A stretch of 64,000 bases of DNA from Duganella phyllosphaerae (GTDB taxonomy: Bacteria; Pseudomonadota; Gammaproteobacteria; Burkholderiales; Burkholderiaceae_D): assembly GCF_001758785.1 (NCBI RefSeq), contig NZ_LROM01000085.1:1-64000 (forward strand), written 5' to 3'. The position numbers and the translations under genes are program-made. Below, one piece after another: positions 44,742 through 53,820 of this stretch. Below the pieces are notes generated by a model. That model was not told where the DNA came from. It worked only from the letters and a program-made list of their open reading frames with translations, and did not search any database. Position 1 is the first letter of the stretch, and each line of letters starts with the position of its first letter.

Positions 44742-45079
44742 ATGCATGTCATCAAACTGTCACGAACCCGGACGATGGGCTGACATTGTCAGCGCGAAGG
44801 CCGACGATAACAAGATATTTTCAATAAGAATGTTAAATTTCCTGATGGGAAATTTGTTTGCTTACAACGCTCAGCAAACTCATCAAGATGATTCGTGGAC
44901 GAGTGGCAAGCCTATGATTTCATAGGAGAATCTGCATATTATTCTGTTCTTATCAATATAAATAAAATAATAAATTGTAAGAATAGGTAACTGCGCAGAG
45001 AGTTGTTTGTTTATATTCATTGTTACTTCTCAAATTCCGGGCAACCTGCGCTCACCACTTAACCACAAGGGCACCAGAA
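44742..45079. other. AT-rich intergenic region before the PEP-CTERM gene
   Basis: 338 bp, the most AT-rich part of the window, especially 44810-45020. It contains a perfect hairpin AAATTTCC (44835-44842) / GGAAATTT (44848-44855) and many possible -10 boxes around 44940-44990. It probably holds the promoter of the PEP-CTERM/subtilase pair; no gene is supported. Confidence 0.55.
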
Positions 45080-45865
45080 ATGACATTCTTCCAATCGCAA
45101 CTGCGCCAACTGAGCGTCGCCACCGTGGGCGCCCTGGCTGTGATGTCGGCCACGCCGGCAATGGCCGAGGTGATCAATTTCGAGTCGGCCACGCCGAACA
45201 TCTATGGCGGCACCGAAGTCATCACCGAGTCCGGCTACAACCTGACCGTGATCGATAGCCCGGCCGCCGGCCCGTCCGGCACCGGCTTCGCCGGCGCCAT
45301 CGGCAACGGCAGCGATCCGTTCCTGTGCACGGTGGCCGCCTGCCCCACCGGCAATGCCAGCCAGTTCTACCTGGGAGTCAACGACGGCAGCCTCAAGCTC
45401 GAGCGCAGCGACAACCGCCTGTTCCAGCTCACCGGCCTCGACTACGCTTTCCTGGCCCCGGTGGGTGGCCTGGCCAGCTACACCTATGGCCAGCTGACCC
45501 TGGTCGGTGTGCTGTCCAGCGGCGCCAACGTGTCCTACGCCTACAATTTCCCAGTGCTCAACAGCCTCGGTTACTCGCCGTTCGAGAGCCTGTCGCTGAC
45601 AGCTTTCGGCGGTAACTATTTCAGCAGCGTGACCATTGGCTCGTGCCTGTTCGACGGCAACGGCGGCTGCTCGAACCCGCTGGCCGGCGCCGAGAACCAG
45701 TCGCAGTTCGCCATCGACAACCTGCAAGTGGCCCCCGTGCCGGAGCCGGAAACCTACGCCCTGATGGGCCTGGGACTGGGCCTGGTGGGCTGGATGTCGC
45801 GCCGCCGCGCGCGTGCTGCCCGTGCTGCTGCCGGTACTGCCGCCGCCCCCACCATCGCCGCCTGA
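45080..45865 (+). CDS. PEP-CTERM sorting-domain protein
   Basis: 261 residues from ATG 45080. The signal peptide ends TPAMAE. A secreted domain of ~190 residues follows (VINFESATPNIYGGTEVITESGYNLTVID, then Gly/Ser/Asn-rich strands, and FAIDNLQV). The C-terminus is a textbook PEP-CTERM tag: VPEPETYALMGLGLGLVG then WMSRRRARA (from about residue 222), consisting of the PEP motif, one membrane helix and an Arg cluster. EpsH-type exosortase would cleave it and release the protein toward the exopolysaccharide layer; no exosortase gene is in the window. The tail is extended by an Ala-rich stretch. A subtilase gene follows 15 bp later. Confidence 0.9.
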   Translation: MTFFQSQLRQLSVATVGALAVMSATPAMAEVINFESATPNIYGGTEVITESGYNLTVIDSPAAGPSGTGFAGAIGNGSDPFLCTVAACPTGNASQFYLGVNDGSLKLERSDNRLFQLTGLDYAFLAPVGGLASYTYGQLTLVGVLSSGANVSYAYNFPVLNSLGYSPFESLSLTAFGGNYFSSVTIGSCLFDGNGGCSNPLAGAENQSQFAIDNLQVAPVPEPETYALMGLGLGLVGWMSRRRARAARAAAGTAAAPTIAA

Positions 45866-45880
45866 TCGAGGAACCGTCCC

Positions 45881-48800
45881 ATGAAACTTCGTCCTATCTG
45901 CTCCGCCATCGTCCTGCTGGCCGCACTGTCCGGCGCCGCCCACGCCGCCGAACAGGTGCGCCGTTCCTACATCGTGCAACTGGTCGATAAACCGGTTGCC
46001 ACCTACACCGGCCAGGTGGCCGGCCTGGCCGCCACCCAGCCGGCCTCTGGCCAGCGCCTCAATGTCGATGCCGGCAATGTGCAGGCCTACATCAACTACC
46101 TCGAGTCCAAGCAGAACGACGTCATCAGCACCCTGGGCGGCGCCGAGATCACCCACAAGTACGACGTGGTGTTCAATGGCTTCGCGGCCCTGCTGACCGA
46201 CGCCGAAGTGCGCGCCCTGAAGAAAAACACTGCTGTCGCCGCCATCACGGCCGACTCCGAAATGATCCTCGACACCAGCTACACGCCGACCTTCCTGGGC
46301 CTGGACCAGCCGGGCGGCCTGTGGTCGCAACTGGGCGGCCAGAAACTGGCAGGCGAGAACATCATCGTCGGCATCGTCGATAGCGGCATCTGGCCTGAAA
46401 ACCCCAGCTACGCCGATCGCGTGGACGAGAACGGCAGCCCCACCCACAGCGGCGGCACGCTGGCCTACGATGCGCCGCCCGCCAGCTGGAAGGGCGGCTG
46501 CGATATCGGCGAGGGCTTCACCGCCGCCAATTGCAACAACAAGCTGATCGGTGCGCGCGCCTACAAGACCGCCACCCAGCAACTGCATTGGACCGAATTC
46601 GCTTCCCCGCGCGACTCGCTGGGCGGCTCGGTAGGCGAGGGCGGCCACGGCAGCCACACGTCCACCACGGCTGCCGGCAATGGCGGCACCACCGCCGTCA
46701 TCAACGGCGCCAGCCTGGGCAAGATTTCCGGCATGGCGCCGCGCGCCCGCATCGCCTCGTACAAGGTGTGCTGGACCGATCCTACCCGCCGCAACGGCTG
46801 CGCCACGTCCAACAGCGTTTCGGCGATCAACCAGGCCGTCAAGGACGGCGTCAACGTGATCAACTTCTCGATCGGCCCGTCGGCCGGCGGCGGTTCCTTC
46901 GACGAAGCCACCGAGCAGGCCTTCCTCGGCGCGGCGGCAGCCGGCGTGTTCGTTGCCGCCTCGGCCGGCAACTCGGGCCCGACCGCCACCGCGCCGGCGC
47001 CAGCGAGCCACATCAGCCCGTGGTTGTCCACGGTCGGCAACTCCACCCACAACCGCCTGTATGTCGGCGACGTGATCCTGGCCACCGGCGTCAAGCTGAC
47101 CGGCGCCTCGAGCAACGCCAACACGCCGTCCTCGCCGCTGATCCTGGCCAAGGATGCGGGCGTGGCCGGCATTACGCCGGCCCAGCAGGTCTCGCTGGCG
47201 CAGTGCTTCGGCCCGGCCGACACCGTCGCGGCGCTGCTCGATCCGGTCAAGGTGACCGGCAAGATCCTGGTCTGCGACCGTGGCAACAACGTGCTGGTCA
47301 ACAAGAGCGCCAATGCCAAGACTGCCGGTGCGGTGGGCGCGATCATCGCCAACGTCGATGGCGGCGCCGCCACCATCCTCAACCAGGCGCACTCGCTGCC
47401 CACGGTCCACATCACCAAGGAAAACGGCGCCATCCTCAAGAGCTACATGGCGGGCAATACCGGCGCCACGGCTGCGCTGGGCAACCTGAAGGCCATCGTC
47501 GATCCGACCGTGGTCGCGCCGGTGATGAGCGGCTCGTCCTCGCGTGGTCCGAACGTGGCCAACGCCAACATCCTGAAACCGGACGTGACCGCACCGGGCA
47601 CCGACATCCTGGCCGCGCTCACGCCCGACCTGACCCAGGCCCAGCGCGACGCGATCGCCGCCGGCAGCCCGGCGCAGGCGGTCGAATTCGGCTTCCTGTC
47701 GGGCACCTCGATGGCTTCGCCGCACGTGGCCGGCGTGGCCGCGCTGCTCAAGCAGCGCCATCCGACCTGGAGCCCCGCCGCCATCAAGTCGGCGTTGATG
47801 ACCACCGCCTACGATACCTTCAGCGACGGCCAGGGCGCCAAAGTGCCATGGGATACCTCGGCCACCTACGCCGGCAACCGTTCGTTCGGCCAGGGCGCCG
47901 GCCACATCGCGCCGACCTCGGCCGCCGATCCGGGCCTGGTGTACGACATTGCCCCGGTCGAGTACGCACGCTTCCTGTGCGGCCAGGGCCTGGTGTACAG
48001 CGCGGCGCAGTGTAACGCCTTTGGCGGCGGCATCGCGGCCTATAACCTGAACCTGGCGTCGCTCACCGCCTCCAACGTGCTGGGCGCGCAAACGCTCACC
48101 CGCACCGTTACCAACGTCGGTGAGACCACCGCCACCTACAACGCCACGGCCACGCTGCCGGGCTTCACGGTAGCGATCTCGCCAGCCACGCTGACGCTGG
48201 CGCCGGGCGCCAAGGCCACCTTCACGGCGCGCCTGACCCGCACCACCGCGCCGCGCGACACCTGGTCCTACGGTTCGCTGACCTGGACCGACGGCGTGCA
48301 CACGGTGCGCAGCCCGCTGACCGCGCGCGGCACCGGCATTGTCGCCGCCGCCAACGTGTACAGCGAAAACGCCGCGGGCGCCAAGGTGGTCACCGTCGGT
48401 ACCGGCTTTGCCGGCGCCTTCGGCACCGCCAAGGGCTTGCTGCCAGCCACGCAAGTGTCCCGCACCATCGGCCAGGCCGGCGGCGCGGACAATGCCACGC
48501 TGTGCCGCAACGGCGCCTCCGCTGGCGTGAACGTGCATAACTTCACGGTGCCGGCCGGCACCTTGCTGGCGCGCTTCGCGCTGTTCGATTCGGACAACAC
48601 CGGTGCAGCTGCCGGCGACTCCGATCTCGACCTGATCCTGTTGCGCGGCACCACCCTGGTGGACCAGAGCGGCGAGCTGACGTCGAACGAACGGATCGAG
48701 GTGGTGGCGCCAGCGGCAGGCACGTACACCCTGTGCGTGATCGGTTACGCCCCGGCCGGCGGCCAGGCTACCTACAAGCTGTCGAGCTGGCTGGTGCAGC

Positions 48801-49033
48801 CGACCTCGACCGCTGGTAACTTCAAGGTGATGTCACCAAGCTCGGCCACCCTGGGTGGCACGGCGTCGGTCGGCATGAGCTGGAGCGGCCTGGACCTGGG
48901 CAAACGCTACGTCGGCGCGGTGGACTACCTGGTGGGCGGCGTCAAGCAGGGCACCACGGTGATCGATATCGATACCACCGATCCGCTGCCACTGTTCAAG
49001 AGCTCGTCTGACAAGGGCAAGCTGGCTTACTAA
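45881..49033 (+). CDS. Large secreted subtilase (S8) with PA and C-terminal domains
   Basis: 1050 residues, signal peptide ending AHAAE. An I9 inhibitor propeptide covers about 28-130. The S8 triad is complete: D167 (GIVDSGIWPE), H256 (GGHGSHTST), S610 (LSGTSMASPHVAG), with oxyanion N364 (ASAGNSGP). A PA domain is inserted at about 410-540 (GKILVCDRGNNVLVN), and an Fn3-like domain follows (LTRTVTNVGETTATYNATA). This layout is that of plant-type/cucumisin subtilases. The last ~170 residues (HNFTVPAGTLLARFALFDSDN, VVAPAAGTYTLCVIGYAP) look like a pre-peptidase C-terminal domain. Cotranscription with the PEP-CTERM gene is likely (15-bp gap). No PEP-CTERM tag of its own. Confidence 0.93.
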   Translation: MKLRPICSAIVLLAALSGAAHAAEQVRRSYIVQLVDKPVATYTGQVAGLAATQPASGQRLNVDAGNVQAYINYLESKQNDVISTLGGAEITHKYDVVFNGFAALLTDAEVRALKKNTAVAAITADSEMILDTSYTPTFLGLDQPGGLWSQLGGQKLAGENIIVGIVDSGIWPENPSYADRVDENGSPTHSGGTLAYDAPPASWKGGCDIGEGFTAANCNNKLIGARAYKTATQQLHWTEFASPRDSLGGSVGEGGHGSHTSTTAAGNGGTTAVINGASLGKISGMAPRARIASYKVCWTDPTRRNGCATSNSVSAINQAVKDGVNVINFSIGPSAGGGSFDEATEQAFLGAAAAGVFVAASAGNSGPTATAPAPASHISPWLSTVGNSTHNRLYVGDVILATGVKLTGASSNANTPSSPLILAKDAGVAGITPAQQVSLAQCFGPADTVAALLDPVKVTGKILVCDRGNNVLVNKSANAKTAGAVGAIIANVDGGAATILNQAHSLPTVHITKENGAILKSYMAGNTGATAALGNLKAIVDPTVVAPVMSGSSSRGPNVANANILKPDVTAPGTDILAALTPDLTQAQRDAIAAGSPAQAVEFGFLSGTSMASPHVAGVAALLKQRHPTWSPAAIKSALMTTAYDTFSDGQGAKVPWDTSATYAGNRSFGQGAGHIAPTSAADPGLVYDIAPVEYARFLCGQGLVYSAAQCNAFGGGIAAYNLNLASLTASNVLGAQTLTRTVTNVGETTATYNATATLPGFTVAISPATLTLAPGAKATFTARLTRTTAPRDTWSYGSLTWTDGVHTVRSPLTARGTGIVAAANVYSENAAGAKVVTVGTGFAGAFGTAKGLLPATQVSRTIGQAGGADNATLCRNGASAGVNVHNFTVPAGTLLARFALFDSDNTGAAAGDSDLDLILLRGTTLVDQSGELTSNERIEVVAPAAGTYTLCVIGYAPAGGQATYKLSSWLVQPTSTAGNFKVMSPSSATLGGTASVGMSWSGLDLGKRYVGAVDYLVGGVKQGTTVIDIDTTDPLPLFKSSSDKGKLAY

Positions 49034-49050
49034 GCAGTAGTTGCCTGGTT

Positions 49051-49089
49051 AAAAAACCTGCGGCAGCCTTCGGGCGCCGCAGGTTTTTT
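49051..49089. terminator. Terminator of the subtilase gene
   Basis: AAAAAACCTGCGGC (49051-49064) pairs with GCCGCAGGTTTTTT (49076-49089); 11-base loop. Effective in the plus direction and possibly both. Confidence 0.9.
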
Positions 49090-49322
49090 TCGTTGCTCGT
49101 CTCGGGCGACGCAACAAGTGAAAAATCGGGTACTGATTGCAAACGCTTTTTTCACTATCCCTGTCACACCGGGCATAGTGAAGCGACAGAGAAAGTGAAA
49201 ATTTTCGGCTGATGTGCCTTGAATAATGAAAAATTCCGTCAGGCTGGCGGGACCTATCGACAGGCCGCTTTCGCCCCGAAGCGGACCTTGCACTTACGCC
49301 GCGTTCCTGCACTGAGTGACGT

Positions 49323-50051
49323 TCATTCGAGCTTGGAGTCTTGGTCGCACGCGTATTTCGGGTGCGACGCTGGAACAAGGAAGGTATCGATGGCGGATAC
49401 GATTCTGGCCTTCAGTTGTTCACTGCCAGCATCTTGCATATCGTTGTGACGCGAGCCTTCGATGTGCACTATGCATGTACCGTAGCGGCTCCGCTCTTCC
49501 TTGTTCGGCAGTACACCGGGGTCCGCAGTGGTGTCACTGGCACGAATTGTAAGGACGTGGATACCAGCAGAGCGGGGCAACGCGACCCGACGGCTGTCTA
49601 GGCTGATCAGGCTTGAAACGCGGCTCGGGTTGTCAGCGGCAAACTGAGCCGAACTGTCGCCGCCAAGGGAGTGCCCGACGAGGACCAAGTGTTTCCAATC
49701 GAACTGAGGGTAGCGTACGGCGGCCTCGTCAATCACGGTGGAAATTGACCGTGAAGCTACGTGAGCCATTGCTTGTACTTGCGGTGACACTGGGGCGTCC
49801 CGATCCAATATAACGCCGCCGGCACTGTCTTGGAGTGCGACAACCAAGTAACCCATCCCATTAAGACGGTTGGTGACAAATGAGTAGTCTGAACCAGAAA
49901 GTCCGTATCCCGGGCTTAGGATCGCTACTGGGCATGGTTTCGCATGAGTACAGGCTTGAAGATTAGCTGGAGCGTGAATGTCCACTGGAACGGCAGCTAT
50001 GGCCATAGGTAAGGCAAACAGCATAGACAATGGGGCAAACAGTCGAAGCAT
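49323..50051 (-). CDS. Secreted alpha/beta hydrolase, atypical base composition
   Basis: 242 residues from ATG 50051 (AAGGAT before it). A signal peptide (MLRLFAPLSMLFALPMAIAA) is followed by PVAILSPGYGLSGSDYSFVTNRL, then GHSLGG with the nucleophile Ser, SLDSRRVALP, and a late His in EGSRHNDM. This is a small alpha/beta hydrolase, similar in outline to chlorophyllase/lipase-like proteins. Substrate unknown. Its base and codon use look less GC-rich than all neighbours (by eye about 53% against about 65%), suggesting recent transfer. It is a lone gene, convergent with the subtilase gene and 289 bp from it. Confidence 0.78.
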   Translation of the reverse strand: MLRLFAPLSMLFALPMAIAAVPVDIHAPANLQACTHAKPCPVAILSPGYGLSGSDYSFVTNRLNGMGYLVVALQDSAGGVILDRDAPVSPQVQAMAHVASRSISTVIDEAAVRYPQFDWKHLVLVGHSLGGDSSAQFAADNPSRVSSLISLDSRRVALPRSAGIHVLTIRASDTTADPGVLPNKEERSRYGTCIVHIEGSRHNDMQDAGSEQLKARIVSAIDTFLVPASHPKYACDQDSKLE

Positions 50052-50244
50052 AAGATCCTTTTCTTGATAGGGGACTTGGTCTGGTTTTGGCCGAAACCAG
50101 AAGTTCGACCAGTGTACGGCAACCATTGCCTTTGCCGCAACAACCGGCCCGACCAGAAGTTTTTTTCAGTACCCGTGGCACGCGGTTTTCACTAACTTGT
50201 CACAGTTTTCATTTTCTGTGTCTCCCGACAGCTCGCCCCCGGAT

Positions 50245-50697
50245 TTAACGCATCTCCGGCGCGTTGCCGACCTTCCCCGGGTTGAGCACGCAGCGGTTGG
50301 CCTGGCAGCTGGCGCCGGGGGACGAGACTACCGAGCAGGTGGACATCATCGCTGCGCGCGCGTCGCGGGCACGCAGCGCGGCGGCGTGCTGTTCCACCAG
50401 TTGCTTGAGGGCGGCGCCGTCGTCCTGCTTGCTGGACCAGGGCAGGTAGCTCTCCGGTCCGCCGCAAGCCTTGGCGCCAATGCCGATCGTATGGCACTGT
50501 CCGCTGTTGTCGCAGGTGGCGTTGGCGCTGGCAGCCTGGATCTGCTGCCACAGGCTGTCAGCCGATGCCGATGCCGCTGCAGGCGAGGGAGGGGCAGATA
50601 CCGGTGCTGGCGGACTGGCGCAGGCACTGGTCATCAGCAACAGCAGGCTGGCCGCAGCCAGGCGCGCAGGCAGTGACAGGGACGGGGACAGCTTCAT
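50245..50697 (-). CDS. Small Cys-containing lipoprotein of unknown function
   Basis: 150 residues from ATG 50697, with GGAG before it. The lipoprotein signal ends LLLMTSAC. A Pro/Ala/Ser linker follows, then a conserved-looking domain with five cysteines (ATCDNSGQCHTIGIGAKACGG, MSTCSVV, GASCQANRCVLN) suggesting disulfides. I do not recognise a named family, although similar proteins seem common in related bacteria. It is 23 bp downstream of the secreted protein gene at 50721 on the same strand, so the two are probably an operon. Confidence 0.75.
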   Translation of the reverse strand: MKLSPSLSLPARLAAASLLLLMTSACASPPAPVSAPPSPAAASASADSLWQQIQAASANATCDNSGQCHTIGIGAKACGGPESYLPWSSKQDDGAALKQLVEQHAAALRARDARAAMMSTCSVVSSPGASCQANRCVLNPGKVGNAPEMR

Positions 50698-50720
50698 GGT
50701 GGCGCTCCTGGTAGGGGAAA

Positions 50721-51770
50721 CTACAGCGGCTCGGTCAGGCGCGCCTTGCGGGCCACGCCGTCCGGGCCAAATAAAATAACGAACTCGGCAAACGCCGGCG
50801 GACCGTCGCTGCCCTTGCCGCTGCCCTGGCTGGTAGCCTGCGGGTAGCGGTAACGCCACACCTGCATGCCGGTGTCGAATTGTAGCGCGGTGGCCGGTCC
50901 CAGTTTGGCGCGCACGTCGGCCGTGTTGCCGTAGCCGGGCGCGAGCATGGTGGCGGGCGGGTCGTCCATGTACTCGAAGGCGAGCAGGGTGTCGTCGGGC
51001 CAGGACGTGTCCCACAGCGGCGCATAGTAGCTGCGGTCGAGCAGGACCTGGCAGTCGCAGTAGGGCAGAGTGGCCGGGGTTTGCGCGCCGCCCGCGTACA
51101 GCAGGTCGAATGGCAGCGCGGCAGTGCGCGCGCCATGGCGCGCGGTGACGCCGAACAGGGGCCGCTCGGCGAAGAACAGGTAGTTGCCGTCGGCCGAGCC
51201 GCAGACGCTGTCGGGGTGGGTGAGCAGCCCGTCCAGCCAGGCAAAGGCCTGGGCGTTATTCGACAGCAGGCCGGCAGCTACCCCCCCCTGGCATTCGAGC
51301 CGCAGGTCGCCCAGCCGGCGCATGCCGGCCGGCACGCCGGGGCTGCGCACCAGGGCGCGCCAGGTCATGGTGCTGGTCTTGCGGCTGGCGATCAGGGACG
51401 CGTCCTGCGCCAGCGCGCGGGCGTCGCGCGGCAGCGTGAACGTGTGGTCGGGCGCCACCGTCACCGGCAGTGAGACGCTGTCGCCGGCCACCCGCAGGGT
51501 GATACCGTCGAGCACGGTGGTGGGCAGGCGCGGCAGCAGCTGGAAACGCAAGGTTGCCTGCGGCGCCAGCGCATGCAGGCGCTCGAAGCGGTCCATGCCC
51601 TCGATCATCTTGCGGTAGGACTTGTCGACCGGATCGCGGGTGGCAGACACGTCGACCCGGGCGACCGCGCCGGCCTCCTGCGGCATCGGTGTCGATTGCT
51701 GCGCCGGCTGGGCGGTCGCGCCGGTGGCCAGCAGCAAGCCAGCCGTGACAATGCAGGAATAGGCAAACAT
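50721..51770 (-). CDS. Secreted protein of unknown function with BamE-like C-terminal segment
   Basis: 349 residues; signal peptide MFAYSCIVTAGLLLATGATAQ. A beta-rich middle part (ATLRFQLLPRLPTTVLDGITLRVAG, FTLPRDARALAQDASLIAS) contains few motifs; cysteines occur in LECQGG, SVCGSADG and PYCDCQ. The last ~75 residues (PGYGNTADVRAKLGPATALQFDTGMQVWRYRYP then FAEFVILFGPDGVARKARL) look like an SmpA/OmlA-BamE-type fold. No function is known. It is likely expressed with the lipoprotein gene that follows, and both would sit at the outer envelope. Confidence 0.7.
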   Translation of the reverse strand: MFAYSCIVTAGLLLATGATAQPAQQSTPMPQEAGAVARVDVSATRDPVDKSYRKMIEGMDRFERLHALAPQATLRFQLLPRLPTTVLDGITLRVAGDSVSLPVTVAPDHTFTLPRDARALAQDASLIASRKTSTMTWRALVRSPGVPAGMRRLGDLRLECQGGVAAGLLSNNAQAFAWLDGLLTHPDSVCGSADGNYLFFAERPLFGVTARHGARTAALPFDLLYAGGAQTPATLPYCDCQVLLDRSYYAPLWDTSWPDDTLLAFEYMDDPPATMLAPGYGNTADVRAKLGPATALQFDTGMQVWRYRYPQATSQGSGKGSDGPPAFAEFVILFGPDGVARKARLTEPL

Positions 51771-51845
51771 CGATATGTATGGTTGAGGACCGAGACATCA
51801 TGGTAGGCCGGCGGGACGGTCCATGGCGCACGGTTTCGCCATTTC

Positions 51846-51875
51846 TTTCAGCTAACTTTTTCTTGCCTTTATAAT
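51846..51875 (+). promoter_or_regulatory. Predicted promoter of the GT-C-like gene
   Basis: TTTCAG (51846-51851), 18-bp spacer, consensus TATAAT (51870-51875). A transcript from here would begin about 51882, so the ATG at 51882 is unlikely and ATG 51948 is favoured as the start. Confidence 0.5.
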
Positions 51876-51947
51876 ACAGGCATGAGGTGCAGTGCAGCCC
51901 AGGCGATCTCCTGCCCACCATTTGTTCATTTTTTGACCGTGAATTCG

Positions 51948-53804
51948 ATGACATTTTTTTCCTCTCTGGCCGCGCTGAAGTCCTGGTGCCTGCGCCACAG
52001 CGATGTGCTGCGCCACCGCCACGCCGGCTTGTTCTTGGCACTGGTTGTGCCGTTGCTGTGCGGGCTGGTTTCGCTCTTCAAGGGCCAGGACGATGGCTGG
52101 GACATGCGCAATTACCACCTGTACAACGTTCATGCCTTGCTCAATGACCGCGTGGGATTCGACATCGCAGCTGCCGGCTTCCAGACCTATTTCAACCCGA
52201 CCATCGAGTTGTCGCATTACCTGCTCGGCCGCTGGTTGTCGCCACCGCTGGCAGGCATGCTGATGGGCGTGTTGCATGGCCTGAACTTTGTGCTGGTCAT
52301 GGGAATAACACGGCAATTGATCGGCCCGCGTCACCGGCTCGTCATCCTGCTCGCCATCGCGTGCCTGTTCGTCCCCGGGTTTCAAAGCGAGCTGGGCAAC
52401 AGCATGGGAGATAACCTGACGGCGTTGCTGGTGCTGCTGTCCTTGTACCTGGTGTTACGCAACTGGCGTGTGTTGCCGCAATGGCGCGGAGCGGCGGCGC
52501 TGGCGATGGCAGGCTCTGGCCTGGCCATGGGCTGTGCCACCGGACTCAAACTCACGAACGGCACTTTCGCGCTGGCGCTCGGCCTGTCGCTGCTGGCGAT
52601 TCCCCTGCCATGGTGGCAGCGGCTGCGCCTACTGCTGGTCTGGGGGATGGCCGCGCTCGCGGGTGTGGCAGCCACGGCCGGATGGTGGTTCCTCAAGATG
52701 TGGCAGCTGTTCGGCAACCCGGTATTTCCTCAATTCAACGATATCTTTCGTAGTCCGCTGGGCGTCGACCTGGGCGTATTCGACGTCGCCTTCCGGCCCG
52801 TGGGGGGGCTGGAGAACCTGCTGTGGCCGTTCATCTTCACGCTCAATCCGCGCCGCGTCTCGGAATTGCAGATGCAGCTGTTCGTGTGGCCAGTACTGTA
52901 TTGCTTGCTGGCGGTAATGGCGTTGTTGTGGATCGTGCGTCGGTCGCGCCGCCCGAACCGGCCAGAGGTGCCCCAACCCGGCCGGGCGGAACTGGCGCCG
53001 CCGGCGGCGTTCGTACTGCTGTTCTTTGCGCTCAGCTATCTGGTTTGGATGCGCATGTTCAGTATTTATCGCTACCTGGTGCCAATCGAGCTGCTGGCGC
53101 CGTTGATGATCTGGATAGTGTGGTCTTACATCGCCCCGCGCCGTGAGTGGGCCGCTGCCGTACTGCTGGCTGTACTGGCGGTCTGCGTGTTCCCGATTGC
53201 CAACTGGGGCCATCAGCCTTGGAGCGCGAGCGCGATCCGCGCGGAGTTGCCGGCGATTGCCGCGCCACAGCGCACCACAGTGTTCCTGCTGTCCAGCGAC
53301 TCGCCCATGACCTGGGCGACGACGCTGTTCCCGCAGCCGCTGAGGTTCGTGTCGATCGGGCCCGGTTTCGCGCAATCGCCCGCCTGGCTGCAACGCCGTG
53401 ATGCCGCCATTGCCGAGCGCGACGGCCAGCAATATATGCTGTATCCGGCCCCCAAAAATGATGAGGATGGATGGCGCCAGCGCAAGCTCGAACTGGCCCG
53501 GTCGCTGCGCCTTACCGAGGATGCCGCTGGCTGCCGCAAGCTCACCTGGCTGCTCGGGCGGGCACGCCACAACGTGGTCTTGCGTGATCTGCCGTCGGGC
53601 GGTTGTACGCTGGAATTAACCGAGCAGGAGCGCCTGCAACAGGCTGCCCTGGAGCGTGCCCGCCTGGCTGAACTGGTGCCGCATTGGCAGCAGTTTGGCC
53701 TGCGCACAGATGTTGGCAGCTGCACCGTGTACCGGGCCTACGTGGGGACCGAACCTTATCGTTATTACTGGTGCAAGGTCACCTACGTGCCCCCGGCTAC
53801 TTGA
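51948..53804 (+). CDS. Polytopic membrane protein, GT-C glycosyltransferase-like
   Basis: 618 residues from ATG 51948; an in-frame ATG at 51882 is less likely because of the promoter position. About 10-11 membrane helices fill residues 25-435. The first periplasmic loop carries DDGWDMRNYHLYN and FNPTIELSHYLLG, acidic residues where GT-C enzymes (GT39/GT83/GT87-like) place their catalytic Asp. A soluble C-terminal part of ~190 residues follows (TTVFLLSSDSPMTW). Such enzymes move sugars from polyprenyl-phosphate donors. Substrate and pathway are unknown; no glycan genes are adjacent. A transporter-like function cannot be excluded. Confidence 0.6.
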   Translation: MTFFSSLAALKSWCLRHSDVLRHRHAGLFLALVVPLLCGLVSLFKGQDDGWDMRNYHLYNVHALLNDRVGFDIAAAGFQTYFNPTIELSHYLLGRWLSPPLAGMLMGVLHGLNFVLVMGITRQLIGPRHRLVILLAIACLFVPGFQSELGNSMGDNLTALLVLLSLYLVLRNWRVLPQWRGAAALAMAGSGLAMGCATGLKLTNGTFALALGLSLLAIPLPWWQRLRLLLVWGMAALAGVAATAGWWFLKMWQLFGNPVFPQFNDIFRSPLGVDLGVFDVAFRPVGGLENLLWPFIFTLNPRRVSELQMQLFVWPVLYCLLAVMALLWIVRRSRRPNRPEVPQPGRAELAPPAAFVLLFFALSYLVWMRMFSIYRYLVPIELLAPLMIWIVWSYIAPRREWAAAVLLAVLAVCVFPIANWGHQPWSASAIRAELPAIAAPQRTTVFLLSSDSPMTWATTLFPQPLRFVSIGPGFAQSPAWLQRRDAAIAERDGQQYMLYPAPKNDEDGWRQRKLELARSLRLTEDAAGCRKLTWLLGRARHNVVLRDLPSGGCTLELTEQERLQQAALERARLAELVPHWQQFGLRTDVGSCTVYRAYVGTEPYRYYWCKVTYVPPAT

Positions 53805-53820
53805 GCATCGCCACGGAGCT

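Noticed and set aside
45059..48538. 1159-codon open frame antisense to the PEP-CTERM and subtilase genes
   Set aside because: Gly/Arg/Ala/His-rich shadow of two real genes; length is explained by high GC.
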